Source of the DNA: Paraburkholderia piptadeniae
GTDB lineage: Bacteria; Pseudomonadota; Gammaproteobacteria; Burkholderiales; Burkholderiaceae
Direction of reading: 5' to 3'
Length of the DNA stretch: 64,000 bases
NCBI RefSeq assembly: GCF_900007165.1
Contig: NZ_CYGY02000032.1
Coordinates: 248,001-312,000, forward strand
Positions 10,125-21,414 of this stretch are shown piece after piece (the first letter of the stretch is position 1; each line of letters opens with the position of its first letter). Under the pieces are notes generated by a model that saw nothing but the letters and a program-made list of their open reading frames with translations, made no database searches and was not told the origin of the DNA. Made by a program: the position numbers and the translations under genes.

Positions 10125-10649
10125 GTGGCAATCTACAAGCTGGGCGACGCAGCCCCGACCATTCACGAAAGCGTGTTCGTCGCGGACACGGCGACCATCA
10201 TCGGCAAAGTAACGATCGAAGAGAACGCGAGCGTCTGGTTCGGCGCTTCGATCCGCGGCGACAACGAGCCGATCACCATCGGCACGGGCACCAACATTCA
10301 GGAAGGCGCCGTGCTGCACGCCGATCCGGGCTTTCCGCTGACGCTCGAAGCGAATGTGACGGTCGGCCATCAGGCGATGTTGCACGGTTGCACGGTCAAG
10401 GAAGGCGCGTTGATCGGCATCCAGGCTGTGGTCTTGAACGGAGCGGTGATCGGCCGCAATTGTCTGGTCGGAGCGGGCGCCGTCGTTACTGAAGGCAAGG
10501 TTTTTCCCGACAATTCTCTGATTCTCGGTGCACCCGCAAAGGTCGTCCGAGAATTGACTGAAGCAGATATCAAAGGCCTGCAGCGCGTCGCCAATAATTA
10601 TGTCGAGCGCAGGGACTATTTCAAGGCGCAACTCGTCCGCATCGGCTAA
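10125..10649 (+). CDS. Gamma-class carbonic anhydrase family protein (YrdA/PaaY-like)
   Basis: This 174-residue left-handed beta-helix protein is built of hexapeptide repeats (for example VTIEEN, ITIGTG, LTLEAN, CTVKEG). Three histidines at 65, 82 and 87 match the zinc or iron ligands of gamma-carbonic anhydrases. Many members have weak or no carbonic anhydrase activity, so the catalytic role is not certain. The start is the GTG at 10125 with a strong ribosome site GAGGAG at 10114-10119; the open frame upstream to 10068 lacks such a site. It is followed by hslO after 62 bp. Confidence 0.9.
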   Translation: MAIYKLGDAAPTIHESVFVADTATIIGKVTIEENASVWFGASIRGDNEPITIGTGTNIQEGAVLHADPGFPLTLEANVTVGHQAMLHGCTVKEGALIGIQAVVLNGAVIGRNCLVGAGAVVTEGKVFPDNSLILGAPAKVVRELTEADIKGLQRVANNYVERRDYFKAQLVRIG

Positions 10650-10711
10650 GGCCGGCGGCACGACGCGTCAAGCGCGGGCTTCGCACCGCGCGGTTCGACC
10701 GAGGAAAAGTT

Positions 10712-11662
10712 GTGAGTGATCAGTTGCAAAAATTCATGTTCAGCGCGGCGCCCGTTCGCGGCGAGATCGTGTCGCTGGCCAATACGTGGCAGGAAGTGCT
10801 GACGCGCCGGAGCTATCCCGCGCCCGTGCGGAACATGCTCGGCGAAATGATGGCCGCGTGCGCGCTGCTGTCGGCGAATCTGAAATTCGACGGCACGCTG
10901 ATCATGCAGATTTTCGGCGACGGGCCCGTGAAGATGCTCGTCGTGCAATGCAATTCGGATCTGTCGATGCGCGCGACCGCGAAGTTCGCCGGCGACGTCG
11001 CGCACACGATCGCCGACGATCTCACGCTCGTCGATCTCGTCAATGCGGGCGGCCATGGCCGCTGCGTGATCACGCTCGATCCGAAGAGCAAGGCTCCCGG
11101 CCAGCAGCCGTATCAGGGCATCGTGCCGCTGTCGGGTGTGGATGGGCCGCTGAAGTCGATGGCGGAAGTGCTCGAGCACTACATGCGCCACTCGGAGCAA
11201 CTCGACACGCGTCTGTGGCTCGCGGCGAATGACCAGCGCGCGGTCGGCATGCTGCTGCAGAAGCTGCCCGGCGACGGCGGCATCGTCCCGCATCCGAGCG
11301 AAATCGACGCCGATACGTGGAATCGTCTCTGCACGCTCGGCGGCACGCTGTCGACCGACGAACTGCTGAGCGAAGAACCGACCACGCTGTTCAGGCGCCT
11401 GTTCTGGCAGGAGAACGTCCAGCATTTCGAGCCGGCGAGAACGCGATTCGAGTGCACGTGCTCGCGCGAAAAAGTCGGCGGCATGCTGAAGATGCTGGGG
11501 CGCGAGGAAGTGGACAGCGTGATCGAAGAGCGCGGTCACGTCGAAATTCACTGCGAGTTCTGCAATCAGCGGTATGAGTTCGACCCCGTCGACGTGGCGC
11601 AACTTTTCGTCGCCAGCGGGCTCTCACAGGGTGTGGCGCCGGCCGCCGACCAGCGGCATTGA
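10712..11662 (+). CDS. hslO: Redox-regulated chaperone Hsp33
   Basis: The 316-residue cytosolic holdase chaperone is activated by oxidation. The C-terminal zinc switch is visible: CTC at residues 248-250 and CEFC at 281-284, the four cysteines that release zinc and form disulfides under oxidative stress. The N-terminal part is the substrate-binding domain. Starts with GTG at 10712 behind GAGGAAAA. It is slightly longer than E. coli Hsp33 (292). Likely in one transcript with the gamma-carbonic anhydrase gene. Confidence 0.95.
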   Translation: MSDQLQKFMFSAAPVRGEIVSLANTWQEVLTRRSYPAPVRNMLGEMMAACALLSANLKFDGTLIMQIFGDGPVKMLVVQCNSDLSMRATAKFAGDVAHTIADDLTLVDLVNAGGHGRCVITLDPKSKAPGQQPYQGIVPLSGVDGPLKSMAEVLEHYMRHSEQLDTRLWLAANDQRAVGMLLQKLPGDGGIVPHPSEIDADTWNRLCTLGGTLSTDELLSEEPTTLFRRLFWQENVQHFEPARTRFECTCSREKVGGMLKMLGREEVDSVIEERGHVEIHCEFCNQRYEFDPVDVAQLFVASGLSQGVAPAADQRH

Positions 11663-11794
11663 GCCGGAACAGACTGCGTCGCCGTGAGCCGCTCCCGCCG
11701 GCGGGCGGCGCGTATCATCGGACATCGGCGGTTGCCTGATTTTCGAAAGCGCCGATGGCGGAATTGCTTAGGCATCCGATCGATGGAGGTCGAA

Positions 11795-12184
11795 ATGAAT
11801 ACCCCTGCCCTGTTGCTCACCGCTCGTCCAGTCCGGATGTCCGCGCTTGCGCTCGTTGCCGGCGCTGCCGCTTTATCCGGCTGCATGATGGACCCGCCCG
11901 GTCCGTCGCCGATCTACAGCCGCTTGCCCGCCGACCAGTCGGGCATCGCGGCGACTGCGCGTCCGCTCACGCCGGAAGAGCGCGCGCGTTACGACGCAAT
12001 CGACAAGCAGGTGATGGTCGAGCAAAACGAGGCCATGGCCGCCGATGCCGCAGCGCAGGCCTGGTCGCGCTACGCCGCGCCGCCCGTCACAGTCTACGGC
12101 AGCTACTCCAGCGGCGGCTGGGGACATGGCTGGGGGACGGGCATCGGCTATGGGTACGCGCCGGGCTGGGGTTGGGGCTGGTAG
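11795..12184 (+). CDS. Small lipoprotein with Gly/Trp/Tyr-rich tail
   Basis: This is a 129-residue protein with a signal peptide and lipobox (AALSGC, acylated Cys near residue 29). A charged helical middle (TPEERARYDAIDKQ) precedes a short C-terminal tail rich in Gly, Trp and Tyr (ending GYAPGWGWGW). I do not recognise a named family; small envelope lipoproteins with such tails are common in Burkholderiales. The start is the ATG at 11795 with GGAGG at 11785-11789; an upstream in-frame start at 11684 would bury the signal peptide. Ends just before a bidirectional terminator. Confidence 0.8.
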   Translation: MNTPALLLTARPVRMSALALVAGAAALSGCMMDPPGPSPIYSRLPADQSGIAATARPLTPEERARYDAIDKQVMVEQNEAMAADAAAQAWSRYAAPPVTVYGSYSSGGWGHGWGTGIGYGYAPGWGWGW

Positions 12185-12259
12185 TACGCCCCTCGATCCG
12201 GCAGCTTGCATGAACGGGCGCGGCCCGCATCGTTCGATCGTCCCACACGATCAAAAACA

Positions 12260-12290
12260 AAAGGCGCGGTTCATCATGAACCGCGCCTTT
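12260..12290. terminator. Bidirectional terminator between the lipoprotein gene and ftsB
   Basis: A perfect 14-bp stem (12260-12273 with 12277-12290, beginning AAAGGCGCGG) and a 3-nt loop lie between convergent genes. The minus-strand side continues into TTTTGTTTTTG, the plus-strand side into TTTTTCGTTG. It should end both the lipoprotein transcript and the pyrG-kdsA-eno-ftsB operon. Confidence 0.85.
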
Positions 12291-12333
12291 TTCGTTGCAA
12301 CCACACCGGCTTCTCGCCACGCCGCGCAGGACA

Positions 12334-12762
12334 TCAACCCGGCTTCTTCTCCTTCGCATCCTTTTTCGAGTGCTTGCGATCCGGCTTCGTTCGCGACTCC
12401 GGATTCGGCACCACGCGCAACGGTGCGCCCGTGATCTGCCCACGCGTCGACGTATTCGATTGCGCGGCACTCGAAGCGGACAGCGGCGCGTTCGGCGACA
12501 CGAACTGCACGAACACTTCGCTGTCCTTGACCATACCCATCTCGTAGCGGGCACGCTCTTCGACGGCGGCCGAGCCGTTCTGCAGATCCTGCACTTCGCC
12601 CTGGATGCGCTCGTTGCGCGTCTTATCGTCGGCGTTCTTTTTCAGCTGCTGCGCAAGTTCCTGTTGCAGCTCGTGAACGCGCAGCCAGCCGCCATGGCCC
12701 CACCACAGCGGATATTGGATCAGCACCAGCAGGACGAGCAGAACGACGGTGACGAGCCGCAT
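12334..12762 (-). CDS. ftsB: Cell division protein FtsB
   Basis: The 142-residue bitopic membrane protein has one N-terminal transmembrane helix (residues 3-20), then a coiled coil (about 28-70) and the conserved ERARYEMGM segment. FtsB joins FtsL and FtsQ in the divisome and helps activate septal peptidoglycan synthesis. It is longer than E. coli FtsB (103) because of a Ser/Lys-rich tail of about 45 residues. Position directly downstream of eno is the classic location and clinches the call. Last gene of the pyrG-kdsA-eno-ftsB operon. Confidence 0.93.
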   Translation of the reverse strand: MRLVTVVLLVLLVLIQYPLWWGHGGWLRVHELQQELAQQLKKNADDKTRNERIQGEVQDLQNGSAAVEERARYEMGMVKDSEVFVQFVSPNAPLSASSAAQSNTSTRGQITGAPLRVVPNPESRTKPDRKHSKKDAKEKKPG

Positions 12763-12931
12763 GAATTGAATTGCAGGGTGGAATACGCGCCGCCCTGCGC
12801 TGTACGCAGGGCGGCAAGGGTGAGTCAGTAGCGAAGCATAACCGTTTTAACGGTTATTGAGACAAATTGTTGACGGCAAGCGTCACTCTCGCGCGTCGAC
12901 CTGTCTCGAAGGGTGCCGGTAAGGGCGTCGT

Positions 12932-14215
12932 TCAACGCAGGTTGTAGAACGCCGACTTGCCCGGGTAGCTGGCGATATCGCCCAGATCTTCCTCGATGCG
13001 CAACAGCTGGTTGTACTTCGAGATACGGTCGCTGCGCGACAGCGAGCCCGTCTTGATCTGACCGGCGTTCAGGCCGACCGCGATGTCCGCGATCGTCGAA
13101 TCTTCGGTTTCGCCAGAGCGGTGCGAAATCACGGCCGTGTAGCCCGCGCGCTTGGCCATTTCGATCGCCGCGAAGGTTTCCGTCAGCGTGCCGATCTGGT
13201 TGATCTTGATGAGGATCGAATTCGCGATGCCCTTCTCGATGCCTTCCTTCAGGATTCGCGTGTTCGTCACGAACAGGTCGTCGCCGACCAGCTGGATCTT
13301 CCTGCCAAGCTTGTCGGTGAGCAGCTTCCAGCCTTCCCAGTCGCTTTCGTGCATGCCGTCTTCGATCGAGACGATTGGGAACTTGTCGGCCAGAGTGGAC
13401 AGATAGTCGGTGAATTCCGCCGACGACAGTTGCAGCCCCTCGCCCGCCAGCTGGTACTTGCCGTCGTGGTAGAACTCGCTGGCCGCGCAGTCGAGCGCGA
13501 GCAGCACGTCTTCACCGGCGCGGTAGCCGGCCTTCTCGATCGCCTGCAGGATGGTCGACAGGCACTCGTCGTTGCTGCCGAAGTTCGGCGCGAAGCCGCC
13601 TTCGTCGCCGACGGCCGTGCTCATGCCGCGATCCGACAGGATCTTCTTCAGCGCGTGGAACACTTCGGCGCCGCAGCGCAGCGCTTCGCGGAACGTCGGC
13701 TGGCTGACGGGGACGATCATGAATTCCTGGATGTCCAGGCTGTTGTTCGCGTGCGCGCCGCCGTTGACGATGTTCATCATCGGTACGGGCAACTGCATCG
13801 CGCCCGAGCCGCCGAAGTAGCGGTACAGCGGCAGGCCGGCTTCTTCAGCGGCGGCCTTCGCGACGGCCATCGACACGGCCAGCATCGCGTTCGCGCCCAG
13901 ACGCGACTTGTTGTCGGTGCCATCCAGCTCCAGCAGCGTCTTGTCGAGGAATGCCTGCTCGGAAGCGTCGAGACCCATGATCGCTTCGGAGATCTCAGTG
14001 TTGATGTGCTCGACGGCCTTCAGCACGCCCTTGCCGCTGTAGCGGCCGGCTTCGCCGTCGCGCAGTTCGATCGCTTCGCGCGAGCCCGTCGATGCGCCCG
14101 ACGGAACGGCCGCGCGGCCCATCGTGCCCGATTCGAGCAGCACGTCGCATTCGACGGTGGGATTGCCTCGCGAATCGAGAATTTCGCGACCGATGATATC
14201 TACGATAGCACTCAT
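12932..14215 (-). CDS. eno: Enolase (phosphopyruvate hydratase)
   Basis: Enolase converts 2-phosphoglycerate to phosphoenolpyruvate. The 427-residue protein has the family start (IVDIIGREILDSRGNPTVE), the substrate-loop GASTGSREA, the metal-site aspartates in the SIEDGM and VGDDLFVTN segments, and the signature SHRSGETED. Normal length. Third gene of the operon after pyrG and kdsA. The start codon is followed upstream by a 139-bp gap to kdsA, the widest in this operon, which contains a perfect palindrome. Confidence 0.98.
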   Translation of the reverse strand: MSAIVDIIGREILDSRGNPTVECDVLLESGTMGRAAVPSGASTGSREAIELRDGEAGRYSGKGVLKAVEHINTEISEAIMGLDASEQAFLDKTLLELDGTDNKSRLGANAMLAVSMAVAKAAAEEAGLPLYRYFGGSGAMQLPVPMMNIVNGGAHANNSLDIQEFMIVPVSQPTFREALRCGAEVFHALKKILSDRGMSTAVGDEGGFAPNFGSNDECLSTILQAIEKAGYRAGEDVLLALDCAASEFYHDGKYQLAGEGLQLSSAEFTDYLSTLADKFPIVSIEDGMHESDWEGWKLLTDKLGRKIQLVGDDLFVTNTRILKEGIEKGIANSILIKINQIGTLTETFAAIEMAKRAGYTAVISHRSGETEDSTIADIAVGLNAGQIKTGSLSRSDRISKYNQLLRIEEDLGDIASYPGKSAFYNLR

Positions 14216-14274
14216 GGTTTCCTCTGAAATGACGATGAATTCTTAAGGTGAGACGTCCGGTTCAGTTGGACTAC

Positions 14275-14290
14275 ACGCGTCCGGACGCGT
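14275..14290. repeat. Perfect 16-bp palindrome in the kdsA-eno gap
   Basis: ACGCGTCCGGACGCGT reads the same on both strands. It has no loop, so it is better suited to binding a dimeric protein than to forming an RNA hairpin. Downstream of it (14313-14320 with 14346-14353) an 8-bp GCGCGGGC inverted repeat can fold right after the kdsA stop. Function unknown; an internal eno promoter or operator is one possibility. Confidence 0.4.
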
Positions 14291-14354
14291 TCGACGACCA
14301 TCGGGTTGGTGCGCGCGGGCCACGCCGGAATGGCGAAGCTCGCGCGCCCGCGCA

Positions 14355-15205
14355 TCAGTTGAAGTCGCTCTCGAGGAACGGCGTGCGCTTCACGGCCTGA
14401 TCGAGCGTCATCAGCGTCTCGAGCAGGTCGGCCATGCGATGCAGCGGCACGGCATTGGGACCGTCCGACTTCGCTTCGGCCGGCCTCGGATGCGTTTCCA
14501 TGAACAGACCGGCGACGCCAGTCGCGACGGCCGCGCGCGCCAGCACCGGGACGAACTCGCGCTGGCCGCCCGAACTCGTGCCCTGCCCGCCCGGCAGCTG
14601 CACCGAATGCGTTGCGTCGAACACGACGGGCGCGCCCGTCTCGCGCATGATCGCGAGCGAGCGCATGTCCGAGACGAGGTTGTTATAGCCGAACGACACG
14701 CCGCGCTCGCACGCCATGAAACGGTCCTCCGACAGACCCGCTTCACGCGCCGCGTCGCGCGCCTTGTCGATCACGTTCTTCATGTCGTGTGGCGCGAGAA
14801 ACTGGCCCTTCTTGATGTTGACGGGCTTACCCGAACGCGCGCACGCATGGATGAAATCAGTCTGACGGCACAGGAACGCGGGCGTTTGCAGCACATCGAC
14901 CACCGATGCGACTGGTTCGATTTCTTCTTCCGAGTGAACGTCGGTCAGAACGGGCACGCCGAGCTGACGCTTCACTTCGGACAGAATGCGCAAACCCTCA
15001 TCCATTCCAAGACCGCGAAACGATTTGCCGCTGCTGCGGTTGGCCTTGTCATAAGAGGACTTGTAGATGAACGGAATCTTCAGCTTCGCGCAGATTTCCT
15101 TCAGCTTGCCGGCCGTGTCGATCGTCATCTGTTCGGATTCGACGACACAGGTGCCCGCGATCAGGAAAAACGGCTTGTCGAGGCCGATTTCGAAATCGCC
15201 CAGTT

Positions 15206-15209
<4 letters not shown>
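14355..15209 (-). CDS. kdsA: 3-deoxy-8-phosphooctulonate synthase (KDO-8-P synthase)
   Basis: The enzyme condenses arabinose-5-phosphate with phosphoenolpyruvate to KDO-8-phosphate, a precursor of the inner core of lipopolysaccharide. The 284-residue protein shows the PEP-binding segments KSSYDKANRSS (about 50-60), TDVHSEEE (near 114) and FDATHSVQ (near 198). It starts inside the pyrG stop (ATGA overlap at 15206-15209), so translation is probably coupled. Downstream eno produces PEP, its co-substrate. Confidence 0.97.
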
Positions 15210-16867
<1,658 letters not shown>

Positions 16868-17102
16868 CGCTGGATGCTCGCGGGAAAAACGGATTATACC
16901 CGAACGTGCCGTTTCAGCCCAGTCTGAGGCGGCTCCCTGGCGCCGATCGAACGTGCTTTTTGACGCATCCGCGGCATCGCTCCCGATATGCCGATCGAGA
17001 CTTCGCGCTTCGCCCGCTTTTTGGTTTTTCTTGCTTTTTCGTGAGCCTGCCGCGCGGTTGTTTCGGCAACGCTCGACAAGCTTCTGCAATGTTCAGCAGC
17101 CC

Positions 17103-17897
17103 TCAGTCCAGCTCGCGCAGCAGCCGCTGCACGGCGCGCGCCGTCTCCAGCGGCCGCTCCATCGGGAACAGATGGCTCCCTTCGATCCACTCGAAATGGT
17201 CGCCCGTCAGCCGCCGCGTCGCATGCAGGCCGGCCTGGCGCACCTCCAGCGAGCGAGTCCCGGCGACGAACCCGACGGGCACGGGCGTGCCCCGCGCGAG
17301 GCGGCTTCCGGACGTGTGCGGCAACGTCCGATAGATCAGGTATTCCGTCTGCCTGTCGAAGGCCAGTTCGCGCGTGCCGTCCGCGGACACCTGCGGAATG
17401 CCGAACTCGATGTAGTCGGACAGCACCCGCTCGTCCCACCGCGCGAACGCCTGCTTCGCGTGGAAGTGGCGCCACGCTTCCTCGCGGCTCGCCCAGCGCG
17501 TGCGCCGCTTGCGCGTCGCCGCAGCCGGCGACAGCCTTTCGTCGAGCCCCGTCCACTGCGACATGCGCAGCATGCTGCTCTGCCAACCCGCTATCACGGG
17601 CGAATCGAGCATCACCACGCCCCGCACCCACTGCGGCTTTTTCAGCGCCGCCTTCAGCGAGAGATAACCACCCAGAGAATGCCCGACCAGCCACACCGGA
17701 TTCTCATAAGAACGCTCGATGTCATCCAGCAACTCTTCGACGAGATGCGGCCAGTCGCGCGTCACGGGATAGCGCGCGTCGTGTCCGATCCGCTCGATGA
17801 AACGCAACTCGTAGTCGTCGGCCAGCTCCGCGAAGATCGTCCGATAGGTGGACGCCGGAAACCCGTTTGCATGTGAGAAATGGATGATGTTTTTCAA
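17103..17897 (-). CDS. Alpha/beta-fold hydrolase
   Basis: The 264-residue alpha/beta hydrolase has the nucleophile elbow GHSLGG (Ser74) and a likely catalytic His in EGSHLFPMERP near residue 243. The N-terminus IIHFSHANGFP carries the H-A-N-G-F-P oxyanion segment seen in a hydrolase branch common in proteobacteria. Substrate unknown. It is 50 bp downstream of comEC and may be the last gene of the lolC-lolD-tatD-comEC transcript. Confidence 0.85.
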   Translation of the reverse strand: MKNIIHFSHANGFPASTYRTIFAELADDYELRFIERIGHDARYPVTRDWPHLVEELLDDIERSYENPVWLVGHSLGGYLSLKAALKKPQWVRGVVMLDSPVIAGWQSSMLRMSQWTGLDERLSPAAATRKRRTRWASREEAWRHFHAKQAFARWDERVLSDYIEFGIPQVSADGTRELAFDRQTEYLIYRTLPHTSGSRLARGTPVPVGFVAGTRSLEVRQAGLHATRRLTGDHFEWIEGSHLFPMERPLETARAVQRLLRELD

Positions 17898-17947
17898 GCG
17901 CCGCCGCCTCCGTTCCAGTTCGTTCTAGTTCGTTCTCAATCGTGCCG

Positions 17948-20482
17948 TCATGGGTCGGTCATCGCGTCCATCCAGTACCGGCGATGCGACTGCCGGTAAC
18001 GCTCCAGCGACAACGTCGCACCGTCCGCCTCGATACGCGCGGCGCCGTCGTCGTCGCTGCGCGAGAGTTCGATGCGTCGCGCGCGATACCGCTCGTAGAC
18101 GCCCAGCTGGGGATGATGAAACCGGTTGCGATAGCCTACCTGAAATACCGCAATGGACGGCTCGATAGAGTCGAGGAATGGCTCGGTAGACGAAGTCCTG
18201 CTGCCATGATGCGGCACGAGCAGAATCTGGGCGCGCAACGCCGCGCGGTCGCGCGCGAGCAGCGTGCGTTCGGCGGGCGCTTCGATGTCAGCGGCCAGCA
18301 AGGCCGTCATCGGCATTCTTGCGGCGACGGGCGCTTGAACGCGCGCGCCGTCATGAAGAGCGCCGGGCACGCTCACACGCAGCACGCAGCAATGCGCGTT
18401 CGGCTTGCCTTGCAACGGTCCTGGATCGGGCCACAGTATCGCGAAGTCGACGCCGTCCCATCGCCAGTGCTGGCCTGCCGCGCAGCGCACGGTTTGCGCC
18501 CCCGCCTGGCGCGCCTGAATCCAGAGCGGATTGTCGGGGACGAGACCGGCCAGTAGTTGCCGCACTGCGATTGCGTCGAGCACGGCGGGCGCACCGCCCG
18601 AGTGATCGGAGTCCGCGTGGCTGATGATCAGCGCATCGAGCGTCGAGATGCCCGCCGACTGCAGATACGGCACGACGATGCGCTCGCCCGCGTGCGTCGA
18701 TTCCGGACCGGGCCCGGCGTCGAAAAGCAGCGTATGACGCGCCGTTTCGACGACGATCGACGAGCCCTGGCCGATATCGAGCGCAGTCAGGCGGAAGGTT
18801 CCGTCGGCGGGCGCGGACGACGCGGGCGCGAGCAGCGGCAGCCACGTGAGCGGCGCGGCCCAGCGCAACGGCCAGCCGGAAGGCGCGAGACACCACGCGA
18901 CGCCGACGGCCGCCGACGCCATCGCCCAAACGCCCGGCTGCGGCAATTGCCAGATCGTCCACGCCGGCCCCGACAGCATGTGCAATGCGCTCGCGAGCCA
19001 TTCGAGCAACCGATGCGCGAAGCGAAACGCGAACGCGTCGAGCGGCGCCGGCAACGCAACGCCCGCGATCACAGCCGGCGTCACGAAGACGCTGACCCAG
19101 GGAATCGCGAACGCATTCGCGACGGGGCCGATCAACGGAATCTGCGAGAAGAAGATGACCGTCAATGGCGCGAGCGCGACCGTCACCGCGAACTGCACGC
19201 GAGCGCCGCTGCGTATCCGTTCGATTATCGCGCCGAGCCGCGAGCGCATGAAATCGGCGCAACGCGCGGCGTTCGAACGCTTGCGCGCTTCCTCCTGGCG
19301 CGGATCAGGTGAATCGTTTCGAACGACTCGCGTGCGTGACGACATCGCGAACAGAATCGCGCCGACTGCGCAGAACGACAGCCAGAATCCCGCCGATACC
19401 ACCGCCCACGGATCGACGAGCAGCACAAGCCCGAGCGCCCACGCGAGCACCATCGACGGCGCTGCGCGCCTTCCGCCGACATATGCGAGCGCAACGACGC
19501 ACGCCATCCATAGCGAGCGCTGCGCGGGCACGTTGAAGCCCGCGAGCGCCGCATGAAACGCGGCGAACAAGGCTCCGCTCGCGATGGCGACTTTCTGCGC
19601 GGGCACGAAGAGAGGCCAGCTTCGCCCGATGAAAAACGAGCGGCGCCATAACGCACCCATCAGCCAACCCGCGAGTCCCGCGACAAAGCCGATATGCAAG
19701 CCCGAGATCGCGACCAGGTGGCTCGTTCCCGTGCGGCGCATCAAGAGCCAGTCGGCGGTGCTGACGGCATCCTGGGCGCCGATCGCGAGCGCGACGACGA
19801 TGCCGTAATGCGGCGCATCGCCCAACACGGCGGCGATGCGCTCGCGAATCGCCCATCGCCAGCGATCGATTATGACAGCCGCGCTGGTCGACATGCCCCG
19901 CAGCCGCACAACTTGCGATGGCGCGCTCACGTAGCCCGACGCCCGAACGTCGCGCGCCAGCAGGACTGCTTCGCCATCGCGCACGCCCCAGTTCGCGTTG
20001 CCATGCGGACGCTTGAGCCGCACGTTCAGGCGCCAGCGCGAGCCGGGCTCGAGCGCGGGAGGCGGCGCGTCGTCCGCGATCCATGACAGTTGCAGCGTGC
20101 GGGGAAAGCGTTCGACGCGTGCATCTGCCGATTCGACCGAGAAGAGAAAACGCGTGCCGTCAGCGCTGCGGGCCGGCAAGCCTTTGATCGATCCGCTCAC
20201 GACGATGTCGCGCCCTTCCCACGCACGCGGCAGCTCGAACGCGAGGCGCGTCTGCGCGCGCCACGACGCGTAGCCGAAGCCGACGCATCCGGCAGCGCAA
20301 AACACCGCGCACCAGCCCGCACGGATCGCCCACGCGCCGCCGCGCCGAAAGCAGAGGCACGCGATAACGATCAGCGCGCCAATGACGATCCAAAGCCCCA
20401 GCAATCCGAACCATCCCGGCAGCGACGCCTGCTGCTGCAGCCACACGACGCCCAACGCAAATCCGCACCACACTGCCCGCAT
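17948..20482 (-). CDS. comEC: ComEC/Rec2 family DNA-uptake channel protein
   Basis: The 844-residue inner-membrane protein has the ComEC layout. An N-terminal membrane pair with a soluble OB-like domain (DUF4131) is followed by the polytopic Competence domain (about 220-510, with AISGLHIGFVAG), then a C-terminal metallo-beta-lactamase domain (TALDIGQGSS, HADSDHSGG, PHHGS). In competent bacteria it moves single-stranded DNA across the inner membrane. The gene is full length with all metal-site motifs, so the uptake channel is probably functional. It is fourth in the lolC-lolD-tatD-comEC run. Confidence 0.92.
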   Translation of the reverse strand: MRAVWCGFALGVVWLQQQASLPGWFGLLGLWIVIGALIVIACLCFRRGGAWAIRAGWCAVFCAAGCVGFGYASWRAQTRLAFELPRAWEGRDIVVSGSIKGLPARSADGTRFLFSVESADARVERFPRTLQLSWIADDAPPPALEPGSRWRLNVRLKRPHGNANWGVRDGEAVLLARDVRASGYVSAPSQVVRLRGMSTSAAVIIDRWRWAIRERIAAVLGDAPHYGIVVALAIGAQDAVSTADWLLMRRTGTSHLVAISGLHIGFVAGLAGWLMGALWRRSFFIGRSWPLFVPAQKVAIASGALFAAFHAALAGFNVPAQRSLWMACVVALAYVGGRRAAPSMVLAWALGLVLLVDPWAVVSAGFWLSFCAVGAILFAMSSRTRVVRNDSPDPRQEEARKRSNAARCADFMRSRLGAIIERIRSGARVQFAVTVALAPLTVIFFSQIPLIGPVANAFAIPWVSVFVTPAVIAGVALPAPLDAFAFRFAHRLLEWLASALHMLSGPAWTIWQLPQPGVWAMASAAVGVAWCLAPSGWPLRWAAPLTWLPLLAPASSAPADGTFRLTALDIGQGSSIVVETARHTLLFDAGPGPESTHAGERIVVPYLQSAGISTLDALIISHADSDHSGGAPAVLDAIAVRQLLAGLVPDNPLWIQARQAGAQTVRCAAGQHWRWDGVDFAILWPDPGPLQGKPNAHCCVLRVSVPGALHDGARVQAPVAARMPMTALLAADIEAPAERTLLARDRAALRAQILLVPHHGSRTSSTEPFLDSIEPSIAVFQVGYRNRFHHPQLGVYERYRARRIELSRSDDDGAARIEADGATLSLERYRQSHRRYWMDAMTDP

Positions 20483-20571
20483 GCCACCTCCGCGCCCGAT
20501 GCTCGCACGGGATATTCATCAGGAAGCCGAATCATCAAGGACGGCACTGCCCGACGCGAGCCAAACAGTGA

Positions 20572-21360
20572 TTATGCAGAGTAAAGCGCGAGCCGCGGCA
20601 ATGCGGCGTGCGCATTGGCCGTTGTGCCTATCGCAAGCTCGTTTTTGTCGATGCCGCGCTGCTCGGCGAGGATCGCACCGATGGCCGGAATCTGGTCCGG
20701 CGTGTTGCGCTGCCTGTAGAGCCATGCGGGCGCGATATCGGGCGCATCGGTTTCGACGACGAGCGCATCGAGCGGCAATTGCGCCGCGAGCCGGCGGATC
20801 TGCAACGCGCGCTCGAACGTCACGTTGCCGCCGAAACCGAGATGCATGCCGTGATCGATGAACGCCTGCGCCTGCTGGAAGCTGCCGTTGAACGCATGCG
20901 CAATGCCGCGATGCACCTGGTTGCGCCGCAAGCCCTTCAGTACCTGATCCTGCGACTTGCGCACATGGCAGATCACGGGCAGATCGAACTCGCACGCGAG
21001 CTTCAGCTGCTCGTTGTAGTAGAACTGCTGGGTCTCGTCGTCGAGTCCGGGCACGAAGTAGTCGAGCCCGATTTCGCCCAGCCCGACGAACAGCGGATCG
21101 CCGAGACTCGCCTCGATTTCCATGCGCAGCACGTCGAGATCGGATGGCTGCGCCTGCGGCGTAAAGAGGGGATGAATGCCGAGCGCATACGCCCCGCCCT
21201 TCACGCGATGCGCGAGTTCGCGCACCGTCGAGAAATTGCTGCGCGCAATGCCCGGAATCACGAGCCGGCTCACGCCCGCTTCGAGCGCCGCGTCCGCGAC
21301 GGCGTCGCGGTCAGCGTCGAATTCCGAAGCGTCGAGATGACAGTGCGTATCGATCCACAT
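20572..21360 (-). CDS. TatD family metal-dependent hydrolase
   Basis: The 262-residue TIM-barrel hydrolase has the TatD motifs DTHCHLD at residues 4-10, GEIGLDY near 95, CHVRKS near 137 and ETDAP near 204. Family members are metal-dependent 3'-5' DNases or related phosphoesterases acting in the cytoplasm. Starts 54 bp downstream of lolD. The neighbourhood with comEC might suggest DNA turnover, but the TatD gene is equally common beside lolD, so this is only suggestive. Confidence 0.9.
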   Translation of the reverse strand: MWIDTHCHLDASEFDADRDAVADAALEAGVSRLVIPGIARSNFSTVRELAHRVKGGAYALGIHPLFTPQAQPSDLDVLRMEIEASLGDPLFVGLGEIGLDYFVPGLDDETQQFYYNEQLKLACEFDLPVICHVRKSQDQVLKGLRRNQVHRGIAHAFNGSFQQAQAFIDHGMHLGFGGNVTFERALQIRRLAAQLPLDALVVETDAPDIAPAWLYRQRNTPDQIPAIGAILAEQRGIDKNELAIGTTANAHAALPRLALYSA

Positions 21361-21414
21361 GCGCGCAGCCTCGTGCCGATCGTGTCGGCCAATGTCGAAT
21401 GGAAACGCCGGGCG

